DNA of 64,000 nucleotides from Chondrosia reniformis (GCA_947172415.1 OX359189.1:1448501-1512500), one strand, 5' to 3'; shown: positions 12,050 through 24,627, numbered from the stretch's first letter. Translations and numbers: made by a program. Notes: a model not told the origin generated them from the sequence alone.

Positions 12050-12235
12050 ATGATTTTTTGCCATCATTGGATGACTGGGAGGTCATCACTGGTTGTCGCA
12101 AATAGGACTTCGGTCCCCCAGCCAAGTAGACGATTGTCACTTGGTTGGTTTGGTGTAATTATCCAGTGTTGTTTATTATTTGCAACAATAGCCTAGAACA
12201 GGCTCAAGTGCAATAAACTCCCCCTTTTCATATAA
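12050..12235 (+). mobile_element. Probable body of a hammerhead-bearing retroelement remnant
   Basis: About 185 bp downstream of the ribozyme differ in composition from the flanks: less AT-rich, with small inverted repeats such as AGGACTTCGGTCC and GCCTAGAACAGGC. The region ends near CAATAAACTCCCCC. There is no second copy in the window and no coding capacity. Calling it a mobile element rests mainly on the ribozyme. Confidence 0.4.
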
Positions 12236-12254
12236 CATAGTGTATGTTTGTAAG

Positions 12255-13650
12255 TTAAACTTTTATTATAAGCTTACTAAATAACAGAATTATGATCCAA
12301 TGCCAATGCAGTAAATGTATGTGTACTGATTGTGAAGAAGCTACAGAGAAATAATCATAATGTATACCAATAATACAAATGGAAAACAAATACATCTTGA
12401 GAGAATGCTCATTAGAGGTGGACATATAAGTATAAGTATGACAATAATTGATTATAAACAAGGACTTACCAGATGTAAGTTGCACTTCTGTGGATTTTAT
12501 TTCAATTTCTTCTGTTCCTTCTGTTGCTTCAAGAGGCAGTGACACTTGAATAGTGTTGGAAGAGGCATTTCCACTTGGATAGTTGTGCTCACAAGCAACA
12601 TTAAGATGGAAAGGGTTAATGTTATGTTTAGTTAACAGTTTTATGACGAGTTTGAAGCAGTATCCTCTCTGCTGCTCACAACCAAATGGATTCTCATCAG
12701 TAGTTGCAGTTGGCTCTGCCAATATCATTACACTGTCAGAGAGGTTTGATCTGACTCCATTAATGTGATGAGCTACTTTAATGACCTCAGTTTTGTAATC
12801 AGAATTGAGGTATTCCTTTTCAAAGAGCCAGCTAATGTCCATGGTACGTGTTCCTAGCAGTTGACATTCAAGGTCAAGGCTGTAGGATAGCAATGCATTT
12901 TTGCCTCCTGCTTCACTAACAGTAGACTCATTTATCTTTCTTAGATTCAGATGTACATCTATGTATAAATATTAAACACTAATATTTAAATATCAGGCCA
13001 TATTTATTGAATGAGGTATTAAAAAGCACATCTACCTGTACATTATTACTTGGCTTATGTACATGCACATTGTATAGATCGATATTTTACTGCATTGATC
13101 ATGAATTAACCTGTAAGTTCTACTCTGATTGAATCTGAAAATATAGCTCTGCGAAATCCCACTTCACTAGATGAGTTGAAAGAGAAGCTCCTGCATGATG
13201 CAGTGATATTTTGGTCAACATTTCCCGAGACCTTGAGGGTGAGACATTTTGGTCCTTCAGCTGGTAAAGGATTGGGTAAATCGTACATTGTAACTAGTCC
13301 ACCATCAAAATCGAAAGTTACTCCTTTATAATGGGGCTTAGTGACGTCGTTTATAGTCCAGGTGGCATCCCAAGTCCGACCATAATGGCAGCACTGAAGT
13401 TCTACCTCCCTACCTGCCAGATGTGTACTCGTTATCGTGATGGAAGCCTCCAGAGCAATCCCTGTAGTGAGAGGAAGAAAGTTTAAATCTCTACGTACGT
13501 CTACAGTATAGCTCAGTACCAGCATAGATACCAGCATCAACTTGATATTGCTACTATATCACTATAACAACAGAAAGTACGATTCCTACCTAAGGGTTTA
13601 AGTTGGATGATCGATAGACATAGAATTAATATAGTTCTTCCTCTAATCAT
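12255..13650 (-). CDS. Membrane-tethered protein with two Ig-like domains (paralogue 2)
   Basis: Four exons, 13650-13590, 13461-13111, 12958-12470 and 12340-12255, give 328 residues in frame. A signal peptide (TILILCLSIIQLKPLG) is followed by an Ig-like domain (VELQCCHYGRTWDATW to KCLTLKVSGN...ASC). A second domain (LDLECQLL...DISWLF to FHLNVACEHNY) follows. The tail ends in WIIILLFSKLIIKV, a hydrophobic stretch with basic residues, unlike the neutral 11-residue tail of paralogue 1. Exon number and phases match paralogue 1 up to the divergent tails. Its promoter region has been copied again at 15.9-16.3 kb. Function is unknown; a cell-surface recognition role is inferred only from structure. 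Confidence 0.78.
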
Positions 13651-14490
13651 TTTCTCCTTGCTGGTTTGTATTTTCGAATGAAGCGCGAGTGCGCGTGGAT
13701 GGTATATATATGTAAAACCACATATATATAACTAGGTACTTTCCAGGGGAAAGTACGTACCTCCTCAGTTAGGAATATTACGTAACTCTTTGAGGTTAGC
13801 AAATTAACAGCTAGCAACTTTATATTGCCACAAGCTAGCTGCATGTTTATAGATGGCATGTATATATTTATACTAAGCATGGATTGTATAGATATTGGGT
13901 ACATTGATAATGCATGCTTCTAGTATGCCTTAAAGGACTGGTTTCTGTTTTATAGTTACAGTTTCTCCAGCAAGTGCATAATAAATGCATATTTTACATA
14001 TGTAGATATAGCAAGAAAAGACCGTATATATGCGTCTAAGCTGTAATACCTATAAAGTAGAGGATGACATACTTCCTTTTAAAATCATGAAGTGAATAGT
14101 TATTCACTATATATTTTCAAGCAGTACATATACTGTATATTTAAACTACCATACATGCATCATGGCCAGCAAGATCTTTTGAAATATCAGAAACTCCATT
14201 GATTATATATTATACATTATATGGTGTAAGCTATTATTAATTTTACTGTGTATTATCAACCATGTGCATTTGTCTATTTTTTGCAACATTAATTTGTATA
14301 TTTTAATCACCGCACATTCATTGAGCTCTTCAATTTTGTGCATACATGCTTATTAAATAAAGGAAATATACAATTTAAATGTTGTATACAGCAGTGTGTT
14401 TAATATAAGCAGTAGCCAACAAAAAGCATATAGATGTATGAGTTATACTGTATCAGTTAAGGGTTCATGTACATGTAAACCTTAAGTTAT
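13651..14490. repeat. Promoter-side DNA of paralogue 2, duplicated elsewhere
   Basis: Parts recur: 13640-13690 and 13915-14000 match 15880-15935 and 16255-16330, and 14161-14220 matches 25155-25215. No gene is seen. A near-palindrome GGTACTTTCCAGGGGAAAG begins near 13734; related sequences occur at 15541 and 25306. Confidence 0.6.
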
Positions 14491-14491
14491 C

Positions 14492-15192
14492 TTAACAGCT
14501 CCCAGCCACTGCTTTATCTTCTTGACTTATGTCATACCAAGGTTCTGAATCACTTGAACTTGGTGAACATAAGTGATAAATTTGATATGTGGAAAGGGGG
14601 AATCTGGCATAGTAGTGTCTTAGTACACTAACTGACTCAAGATTCCAATTCTTATCAAATTGACACTCCAACCAATTATATGTCCTGTCTGAATAAAAGT
14701 GAACCCTCCCAAATCCCTGAAACTCTGGGTGTGCAGTCAAAAACTTGTACCGTCTCTCTGCCATTGTATTAAATGTTTGCAGCTCATCTTTTGTCAAGAG
14801 GAGAATATGATTTCTTGGTACTCGTCCCATCTTTCTAAAGTTGATACAGAATTCTTGGTACATATTAAGATGTTCAGCAGAAGTACTTGATTCTTCAAGT
14901 TGTGGTTTTGTCCATGGTGAGTCCTGCCTTATCAGACAAACGTGATCACCAATATATTTTTCAGAAATGTACATCCCTCCAGCCTGACCATCCATGCATT
15001 TTGGAGGATCTACATACATACATACATATACATGATTATATTATAATTCACATACATGTACTGATCATTAGTATGCATTCAAAGTAAATATTAGTAAAAT
15101 ATTAGTAATTAATTTGGCATGATCATCTCTCAATCAGCTGTACTTGCCCAATGGGGGGAGATGTGGATATACAGGAAGAGCTACACTGATCC
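14492..15192 (-). CDS. Unrecognised gene, last two exons visible
   Basis: The exon 15009-14492 encodes ~172 residues ending in KAVAGSC and stop. An upstream exon 15192-15148 (ISVALPVYPHLPPL) joins in frame through a GC donor (GCAAGT). No start or signal exon was found upstream, so it is 5' incomplete or decayed. Readable pieces are CLIRQDSPWTKPQ, CINFRKMGRVPRNHILLLT, FYSDRTYNWLECQFD and LRHYYARFP. No family is recognised. It lies inside a ~1.3-kb block missing from the second copy of its surroundings at 25.2 kb. Confidence 0.55.
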
Positions 15193-15509
15193 CTACACAA
15201 ATGAAATGGAAGAAATATTATTATATATAAAACCATCCTGTAATATCTATACAAATTGTATATGTGTGTAGTATTTGAGATTATATACATAAACATGATA
15301 TGAAATGATTGTTGGGGAAATTTCAAAAGACACGAATCTGACTCTACTTAATTACTTGTTAGTTGAAACAATAGCAATATTAAACACTGTTTGGAAAGTA
15401 GGAGCATTGTGTGGAGTAGTCTTCCAAACACAGTATAAACAAAATAAGGGTGAACACTGCAGAGGTTTTATTATTGACCACTTAGTTCTTCTGACAGCTG
15501 ATGATTACA

Positions 15510-15855
15510 TAGTTACATCAGCTTATATAAATATACATTAAGGTACTTTCCCCAGGAAAGCACCTAATACGTAATCTCCCCTTATTTGGTATGCATAAAT
15601 TGTATAACTAATATTGCTGAATAAAACATCTATACATACTGTATATAATCCAAATACTATAAAAAATATATAGCCTATACAATTATAAATAAGGAATTCG
15701 AAATGAATCAAGGTTTTAAGTATATATTCTGTAGATTACTGTTTATGTACTGGCTCTCTAGAACACATATATACATTATTTTGACTATTTTCTACAATAT
15801 TACCCTCTTAAATTACATATAATATATTAGCAACACATAGATGAATCAGGTACTC
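15510..15855. repeat. Segmental duplicate of 25245-25620
   Basis: The two segments align over ~350 bp with small indels, sharing for example CACCTAATACGTAATCTCCC, TACTGGCTCTCTAGAACACA and ATAATATATTAGCAACACAT. No coding signal is seen. Confidence 0.85.
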
Positions 15856-15894
15856 TCTAAGATATAGAAATATATTAACTCTTGCTCTAATCAT
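15856..15894 (-). pseudogene. Duplicated first exon of the Ig-like family (remnant)
   Basis: On the minus strand, an ATG at 15894 begins MIRARVNIFLYL, matching MIRGRTILILCL of paralogue 2, followed by a possible donor GTACCT. The phase does not fit the nearby exon 15192-15148, so this is likely a stranded duplicate of exon 1 and promoter. Confidence 0.45.
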
Positions 15895-15947
15895 TTCTCT
15901 TTGGGCTTACTAGTTTGTAGTTGTTCGAATGAAGCAAGTGCATATAT

Positions 15948-16140
15948 ATACAAGATAAATAAAAACATTTAAAAATGAAATTAGAAGTAGGGATGGCAGT
16001 GCTTCCAACAGTCACTAGCAAATCTGCAAAAAGTAGTGGAACAAGAGAATGATCATGTGCCAAAGACAACCATACAGAAGTGGCATATATACTGAAATTT
16101 AAGTGACTTAATCATACACATCACTTCCATATTTGGGCGC
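15948..16140. mobile_element. Dispersed element X, copy 1
   Basis: It matches 47425-47605 with many substitutions, sharing GGCAGTG, ATCTGCAAAAAGTA, CATACAGAAGT and GCATATATACTGAAA. It interrupts the copied promoter sequence of the Ig-like paralogue, whose uninterrupted version is near 13690-13900. No clear terminal repeats are seen. Confidence 0.65.
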
Positions 16141-16329
16141 AACTGCTAGTAGGGTTATTGGTTATGAGGTTATGTTGGTAACAGCTAAAATTATAGATTA
16201 TTAATCACTATATAATTAGCTACATGTTTGTAGATGTAACTGAACTATTTTAATGCATGCTTTTAGTAAGTATATATGTCTTAAAGAATTGATTTCTGTT
16301 TTTCTCCACCCAGTACATAATAATTACAT

Positions 16330-17030
16330 GTTTTCGACTAAAAACAATTTTTTCAGGAAACGAATAAACAATTTTGGAAACGAAAACGATCGTATCTGCG
16401 AGTATAAGCGTTTCAGCCCTTAACGACATAGTGAAAGCGTTAGATCTCATCGGGAGCTTTAGTTTGGTATATTAGTCGACTTATTTCGCTTAAAGGAAGG
16501 CTTATCGGCCGATCGATTTTGAAGGCGCTTTGACCAGACTAGAGGAAGAGTATAAATCGGCCGAATAAGACGACGAAGAGGTTAGTGAAGGGGACACAGA
16601 GTGATCATGAGACGGCCTTGAAGAGTGCATTTACTCTTCAATATCAGTCGAATTTGAAGGGTTTATATCCTCTCCAATGCCTTCTGACTTTTTACCGACT
16701 AGCTTATCGATTAGGTTCGATCCAAGTGCCTACGCCTGCAACAGGTTTTTGTTAGGAGAAATCGACTTCAGAATCAAATATTTCCTAAGGGATTAGATAT
16801 AATAAGCGACAATGGTATCTGTTTGAAAGAATTAGTCAATTTTGCTCCACAAAGCTTAATTGCTGTTGATATGACAGGTCCCAAGCCAGCAGCCCCTAAA
16901 CCTTCCCAAAATCAACCTTTAAGCACTGCAGTAGCTTCAAATTCAATCAGAGAAGCTGCTGGAACTAAGAGACGCTTGTGCTCAGTATGCAAGCAAGCAA
17001 TAATAAAAGAGCATGCCCTAACTTATTAAA
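16330..17030 (+). other. CpG-bearing low-copy block with a possible degraded coding remnant
   Basis: From 16480 to 16760 the DNA is richer in CpG than its surroundings (TCGGCCGATCG, CGACGACG). A frame ending at 17029 encodes a short stretch with VDMTGPKPAAPKP and CSVCKQ, with no supported start or splice. It might be a transposon-derived or foreign fragment. No function can be given. Confidence 0.3.
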
Positions 17031-17700
17031 CTTATAAGTAGCACCTAAGCATGTCCAATACATCCAACATTATCACAGAAACTCTGTTATGAATACTGCA
17101 TTATAATTAGCCATATAATAATCATGAATATAGTTGGTACACATTAAATATAGGTCATTTAAATATTCATGAGACTTTTTACATTCCTATATTTAAAAAT
17201 AGGAATGGAATTGAGAATTTATTTTGCTGAAGAAGAAGTCTTTCACAGTTATAGTTATGTACTATATTTTCAAGCAGCACTGTACATAAACTGTATATAA
17301 CTTCATTACCAATTGCAACTTACATAAGTTCTAGGGTATTATAACAATAAAGTTCATGCATAAATGTATGCAAACTATACTCCATAACACACTAGATGTG
17401 TGAATGCAGTTTGTATCAATATTTTGATGTTCTTATATTGGAAAGGCTGATCCATGTTTTCGATAGAATTCTCTCAGTCTGTATAGGAATAATTACTAGT
17501 AAATTACAAGTAGATTGTATGGGTCATTATTTATAAAAGTGGTTTGTATATATAGCTCTAAGCATTAAAGCATAATAATATTGATGAGACATTTTTATTA
17601 TACCTTCTATAAGCTCATGTAAAATTTTTTATCTTAATTGTTTGATGAGCTTGCTACATACATAACTACAATACTTATCAGTTTGAAAAGTATTAAAAGT
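17031..17700. other. AT-rich intergenic; no gene seen
   Basis: Only AT-rich sequence is visible upstream of the 3' end of the first giant gene. One part (CTATATTTTCAAGCAGCAC at 17262) resembles 14106. Confidence 0.5.
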
Positions 17701-20700
17701 CTAAAAGAGTCTGGAGTACAATTTGGGAAATAAAGACACCATAGCCTGGGGCAGATACTGCATAAGGCGTTCAAATACTATTATGCAGCCTATTATATAA
17801 TACATATACCTTATATCCTTTGTTAGGTTTGGCTTCAATGAACCTTCTAGATGGTCTGATCTCTTCCTACGACCAACGCTAGGGGTAAATCTGTTTACAA
17901 GTTCAGAAACAATGCTCAGTGGATTGCCTATTGAGAATCTTAGACCAACAGTGGGTGATCCAAAGCAACAAGTATGGACTTTCACATTTATGTTAATAGA
18001 GCTTGATTTATCTAACGCAGTTGTTAATGCAACCTCAAAGGTAATCTCCCTAACATTGACTATTCCAGTGAGTGAGTATGTAACAATTTTGGAGAGTATG
18101 TCTAAACCTTTTCTGAATTCATCCCTCACTCTATCTAATCCCCTTTTTGCTTCATCTAATTTGTTTATAGCTGCAGAGACAAGGCTTCGTGCACTAGCAA
18201 GTGTATTTCTTGCAGCATCCGCACCAGCTTGTAACCCTGAGATTCCGGCTTGTGCAGCACTTAAAGCAGCTTTAATGGGTTCCTTGAGAAGACTGCAGGC
18301 AGCATTTGAAGCCAAACATGCAGGATCTGTTACGTACCCACAACAGGTACATATATTAGGGATGCAAGCAGTCCAGACTCTTGTGCAACCACAGGCACAA
18401 GGATAAGGTATACAAGCTGCGTTGAAACAAAGAATTAATACTCAATGAAGCTGCAAAACATGTAGAGTTAAATACGTATATATGTATAATGTAATCCCAA
18501 AATATGATCGCTATAAATTATCCACTCTGGCATGCATAGTTATAAACTTATAGCTACTTTATCTCATTTTTAGAACTAAAAGTAACATTAATCCATGCAT
18601 GATTACCATAGCAATGCACATGCATATGGAAGCTTACTCTGTCCACAGTCTCTAAGGTGGCAAACACTGTTTACTCTTCGTTTCAGATCTTCAATTTCTC
18701 TCTTCTTACTTTCCAATGCCCTACTTGCGTCACCAAATAGCCTTTCAGCAGATGCCAAACCCTCATTGGCTATCCTCAAGCCATCTTGGGCAACATTTAT
18801 AAGCTCTTTAGCTCCTTTCACTGCCAAATCAGCTAAATCAGCAGTTGTTTTGAAGGATTCAGCTATAGCTGCGTTGATTTGATCCAATATATTAGATTCT
18901 ATGACAGCATATACTCTGAACTCACCAGACAAGATATCAGTCACTGAAGTAGTGGACACAGTCAATTTAGCCCTCAACAACCCAAATATGTCACCAGTTA
19001 TAGTAAATGCAAACTTATCACTTGATATTTCCAAGTCTACTGAGGTGCTGATACCAAGGACAGAAATATAACCAGCACCTCTAATACTCACTTCTTCAGT
19101 GGTAAATGATGCTTCAAAAAATGGTCCATTGGTGTGATCATTACTGGAACGATATATACTTAGTATAGAGAGACTTATAGGTGAAAGAGTTGCATTAATA
19201 AAGAATTCAGAAGGTGGGTTATACTTAAGCTCAGCAAAAGCACTAACACCTAGTAAAGACATTCCTCCACTAAAGTAAAATCCTGCAGGTATGCGTAACT
19301 CAATAGCTGGCAGATAAATGGGAACCTTGGCATATGATATATTGCAACCTCTGTTATATCCGGTATCCCCAAGAAATGAGGGCAATTGGATACCTACGCA
19401 AAACAAATTAATGAATGTTTGCAGTGTAAGGCGGCTTACAGAAGTATAAAAATAGTTATTTTCTGGTCTAAGAGTATCAATACCAACATATACTTTCGAT
19501 TCAATGCTTCCACAGGAGGGCTTTCCTAACTTAATTGATCCTCCAACAGCTAGTCCAGTAACAAAGGGGGGATTAGGTGAAAGATCTACAGAGGTGAATA
19601 TATCACAAACATCCACAGGTAAATTAAACACTTTCTTCCAGCAACCTCGCATTGCAAGTTCAAGTGTAAGGGTAGTAACGGGGGTATACTTTAGATTTAT
19701 CCCTCCAATCAAAACAATAGGTGGGTCATTTAGTGGCAGAGAAACTCGAATAGCTACAACGGGAGGCTGAAAGCCATTAAACAGTATATCAAGTGAAGTC
19801 GGAGAAAACTTTAAAGGTCCTAATGCAAAATCCTCCAAACTAGCTTTAACAGAAATGATATCTGTAGAAGGAAAGTCTATAACGAGGTCAAGTGTGTAAT
19901 CATCACCTAATACAGCCTTAGCAACAATACAGAGAATATCAATGCCACATTGAGAAGGCCAAGTCAAGGATGAATAGATTCTATAACCCTCTTCAATTTG
20001 TCCTTCAATTGCTCCTAATAATTTACCTTTGAGTGGAATTGCATCCAAGTCAGCTGCCGATACAACTAGAGAGATATCTACTTCCTGGTTTATTAAAGTT
20101 ATTAAGTTTAGAAATTCTTTAGGGAGCCCCCTTATTAGACTAGTCAATTGAAAATCTTGAATTTCAAATCCATACACCCACTGTCTGTCTTCCAAAATGC
20201 ACCCACTTGCATTAACATTAATGACAGAACCAAGTCTAACTTCCCCTGACACACATAACCTTTCATTTGAACCAGTACGATCTATTGATAAACAAGGATG
20301 ATGCACATTCAAGTCATTGATTCCAATGTTGCCTAAGATAGAGGGCCTTATTAAGTTGGAAGATAAGCCTAAAGCAACATCTAACAGATTGATTTCATTT
20401 GCACAGCTATTTAATTTAAAGGTTTTAGAGTGTATTATATATTCAATCTGGGCTTCCAAAATTAAATCTGCTACTCTGATTTTCCCATCGATCTGTAGTG
20501 TTTTGAAAGTGAAATCAGCTAGACCTAGACTAATAGTGCTATTCAGTTCAGTTATAGATAGTTGATTTGAAAATAGCCTTACTGTATGAGGTAAAGCACC
20601 AGAAAAGGTAAGACATTTTAATGCACTGTTAAAATCCAATTCAGAGATTCTAATATTAAGAAGATTAAAGCCTTCCAATATATCAATGCTTGGGAATTGC

Positions 20701-23700
20701 AGGCCAGATATACCAGATAACAAGTCTCCAATAGTGGGGGTATCAAATGATACTGGCTTTAATTCAATTATATCTGATATTGTAAGCTTAAATGGCCATG
20801 CAAAAAAGTCGAAGAAAAATTGAAAGTTAAGTGAATCAATTCCTCTTTCAAAAATGTCAAGCAATTCAGGACGTTTAAGTGTTGGCAAAATGCTTTTTGG
20901 AATATGGAATTCAAAATTGGGTGTAAAGTAAATTAACTTGAATTTAGGGAGGGTTAAATCGCCTAGCAATGGCAAATTTCCGATGTCTACATTAAACAGT
21001 CCATGGATGATGTCCCTAAATAGAATTTCTAACTCAGAGTCTTGACATCCGGTAATGATTCCAAATGCAGGTGGCTTACGATTGACATTTTGCAGATGCT
21101 GTTGAATGATTAAGCAGAAATGATCTGAAAACCAGTCTCCAATGCTTACTAGGCCTTCAAGGACAATGTATAATGTATCAGCACTATTGTTGTATTGACC
21201 CCTCAATTGAAGATCAGAAATAGTTGGCTTAACTTTATCTAAGAATGGTATATTCAATTCCACTCTTACTGCAGATAACAAAAGTGACACCAAATCAATC
21301 TCATTATTGCCTCTTGGCTGAGCTGTAAAATTCAATATTTCCTCATGAAATTCAATTTCAGTGAGAAAGTGGAAATTACCCAACGACAAAATACCTTTAA
21401 CCAATGTAGAATCAACACTGGGTGCAAAGGGAACACCAGTTAAGCTCATTTGTAACCATAGAGAATGCAATTCTAGCATCCCAGGAAATATTTCCAAATG
21501 AATGGAAGATCTTCTGGTCACTATAATGAACTCATGATCTCTGCTATTTAACATGTAAGTTATTCTTCTGATTTCAGAATTAAACGGTAAAAGTAAGTCC
21601 TCATATGTTTCTTTGAATATTGCCCTTAGGAGGTCACTGACCTTTAATGAGCTTGCATGCTTAAGGATTAATGAAATGGAACCACCAAGGTTTTTTACCT
21701 CTCCCCAGGCATGTCCAAGTTGGCTAATTTGTGCCATGAAATTGTGAATGCACATATTTCCTTGTAAGGACAAAAGGCAAGTGGATAAATCTTGCAATCC
21801 TCTCACTATGCTATTAAAGTGATCCAAATTTTCTAATGGCACAGTAGGAAAAACATCCTTTCCTGTAAAAAGTTAAAAAAAAGAATATGTTTGTTTAACA
21901 TTCAGTTATATATAATATGTGCAGCATTTTAATACATGTATTTAAAAAGGAAATACAATGTACGTACATACAGTGTTAGCTATACATTGCTTACTTTCAC
22001 AGTATGTCTGATTTGCAATTGCAATATATCCAGGTTTGCAGTAACACTCATAGCCTCCAACAGTATTATCACAGTATTGAGACGCCCTACAGACCTTTAC
22101 ATCTTCATATTCGCATTCATTGATATCTGTATATATTTATAATGTTTCCAATTTAAATAGTTTTAAATTAGACTTATTTTTGTGTACTCACCACGACATC
22201 TGGAGTCTACATTTCCATCATAAAAATTGCAAATGCAAGTGTTGTTCCTAGAGCAAATACCTCCATTTTCACATTTAGGAATACATTTTTCTGTTTCAAA
22301 ATAAAATAGCAAAATATAATGCAAAGAATGCCTAATTTTTTGAAGCTTGCAGAGTCATGATCACTTATTAGGAGATACATATGTACGTATATAGGAATGA
22401 TATTATATGTGTATATGGTTCTCATGGAGTTATAAGTATACACCTACGTACTATACATATATTTAGCATATAAGTTTAGCACTCTTATTTTACATGTCCC
22501 AGCAATTCAGATGTACTGCATAATACATTTTGTTATATACCTATTGTAAAGTTGTCTAGTACGTATATGTATACATATATGTATACACTTACCTGGACTA
22601 TAGTAGCAATAGTGTATTTCTGAATCGTTTCCAAAAGGAAAGTCTCCAAACTTCAAGCTAACATTAAGATCCTCTCTCTCATACCATGTGACAATATGCT
22701 CTTCCATTCTCATGCCAAGAACCTCTTGACAAGAAGCTGCATCTTTATGACGCATCAAGTAAAAATCTCGTTCTCTTGGTAGGTCTATCGCCATGGTAAC
22801 ATCTGCATCACACCTGCAACAAAATTCTATTGCTGTATTATTTCCATAGACACCATCTGGAAGTATTCCAAAGACTTCAGTATTAGTACTTCCATCATCC
22901 CAAGTCATATATCCTTCACTGAATCCAGTTGGACATATATACTTTTTATATACACAATAACATCCGCGTGGCCATGTATTTTCAGGATATCCTCTTGGTG
23001 GAGTTGATTTGGTACAAAAGTGAATAATAATGGTATCATTAAACTGTCCTGCAAGTTGAAGGGATGATTCTGCGTTGGGTACATCATAAATCGTATCAAA
23101 ATAAAGTAATCCTGTGGACCACAAGAACCCTAGAGAAGCAGGGCATCCCATCAGAGGCTGTGGTAGACTGTATGTTCCACTGGGCCAGACTCCACCTAAT
23201 ATATGCATATATTACACATTATGTACAAAAGGAGGTTGACATAGGGTGCAAGTGGTGACTGTTATGGTAAGCACCCAGCAATTGTAGGTGACAAAACCAC
23301 AACTTCAAAATATAGTCTGTGACCTACCTCTACACTCATTGTCCTTCTCCTCTGCATCTATTTGAAACCCATTCCAACAGCCACACTTGTAGCTTCCTGG
23401 GAGGTTATTACATGTCTGACTACAACCATGATTATCCCCAGAACACTCATTAATATCTGTAACAATTGCACAAATGAACATATGTACATTAACACTCAAT
23501 GGAAAAATGAAAACATACATAGATATATGTACGTCTAGTACAAACATTACATCTTCAAAATTATTTTGTGAACATGATATCATTTAATAAACCGAAATAG
23601 CATCTAAAGAGTCCTAGTCTATTAATATAATCTTACCATTGCAATTCATTCCATTGGAGTTGAGTACAAAGCCATAATTACAGCTGCAATAGAATGAGCC

Positions 23701-24627
23701 AATTGTATTGTGGCAGACATGCTCACAGCCACCGTTATTGGTCAGACATTCATCCACATCTATACACACACATATAAGCAATTTATTACTGCAATTTTGG
23801 GCCTAGATTATAAGATTATTGTTACATGGGGCATGTTATATATATATATATATATATACGTATGGACAGTAGGTACATACCTTTCTGAAAAGGTGTAGAA
23901 GTTGGTGTGTGGCTAGACAATTTTGAAACAGTGCTAGTGTCAGGCTCTGTTTTTGAAACAGTTGATGTAAGGCTTGGACTCATGTAATTAAGCAAACTCG
24001 CAGTGTGCTTGAATGACTGGCCAAAAAGTGAACGATTGAAAGGAAAATGGTCAGCAATAGTGGACAGCCTCTCCACATCCACAAATGAAGGGGTTGGAAC
24101 CACATGCACACTTTGAGGTTGCTCATGCACTATAGCCTCTGATTTCAGTGATGTAGCAGAATGGCCTGATCTGCTATTGAACTGTGGTGTTTCCAAGGGC
24201 CTAACAAAATTGGCTGATTCTGGAGCATCAGTTTTTTTCGAAGATACTTCATTATCATCTGTTTCTATTCTAACAGGTTTAATATCACCTACAAAATCAT
24301 ATTGCACAGCATAGTTATAAGAATTTAATGATATGTTAGACTAACATATACAAATATTATTTGTATAAAATTGGTCACTTTATTCCTATTAACAGTCTCT
24401 GTATTTCTGCACATGTATTATACGTACACAAATATATGCATCCCAACTTAATTAGAGAATGTCTAGCTTGATAATAATATTATATCACTTACTTGTAACT
24501 GGCTTCAGAGTTAAACTTAAACTGAAACAGCTGTAATTATTAAAAAAAGAAAGCAGTTATGTATCAGTGTTATTATATTTATTTTTTAAATAACTTACAG
24601 GAGCAGGTATACTACTCTGAAATCCAT
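17701..24627 (-). CDS. EGF-ApeC giant extracellular protein, paralogue 1
   Basis: Ten exons (24627-24599, 24530-24493, 24288-23881, 23759-23637, 23456-23328, 23195-22593, 22290-22192, 22126-21995, 21862-18638, 18416-17701) give 1833 residues in frame. Order: signal peptide ([17 protein letters not shown]); S/T-rich stretch to ~158; EGF ~159-199 ([16 protein letters not shown]); Ca-binding-type EGF to ~242 ([12 protein letters not shown]); ApeC ~243-443 ([34 protein letters not shown]); two EGF-like units to ~520. A ~1000-residue unknown beta-rich region on one 3.2-kb exon follows. Then come a helical heptad-like segment, a CACGC/CTCC Cys cluster, a second helix and a furin-like RRKRS. ApeC binds microbial glycans in some chordates; here a surface or matrix role is inferred. 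The last exon may end earlier, at a possible donor near 17810. Confidence 0.85.
23637..23759 (-). other. EGF exon nearly identical to 33762-33884
   Basis: This 123-bp exon and its splice sites differ from the paralogue's exon at one base that I can see (CAATTGT versus CAATCGT on the plus strand). The other exons of the two genes are strongly diverged. Confidence 0.9.

Noticed and set aside
15305..15541. 78-codon open frame
   Set aside because: It has no splice context or similarity and overlaps the edge of a segmental duplication, so it is probably chance.
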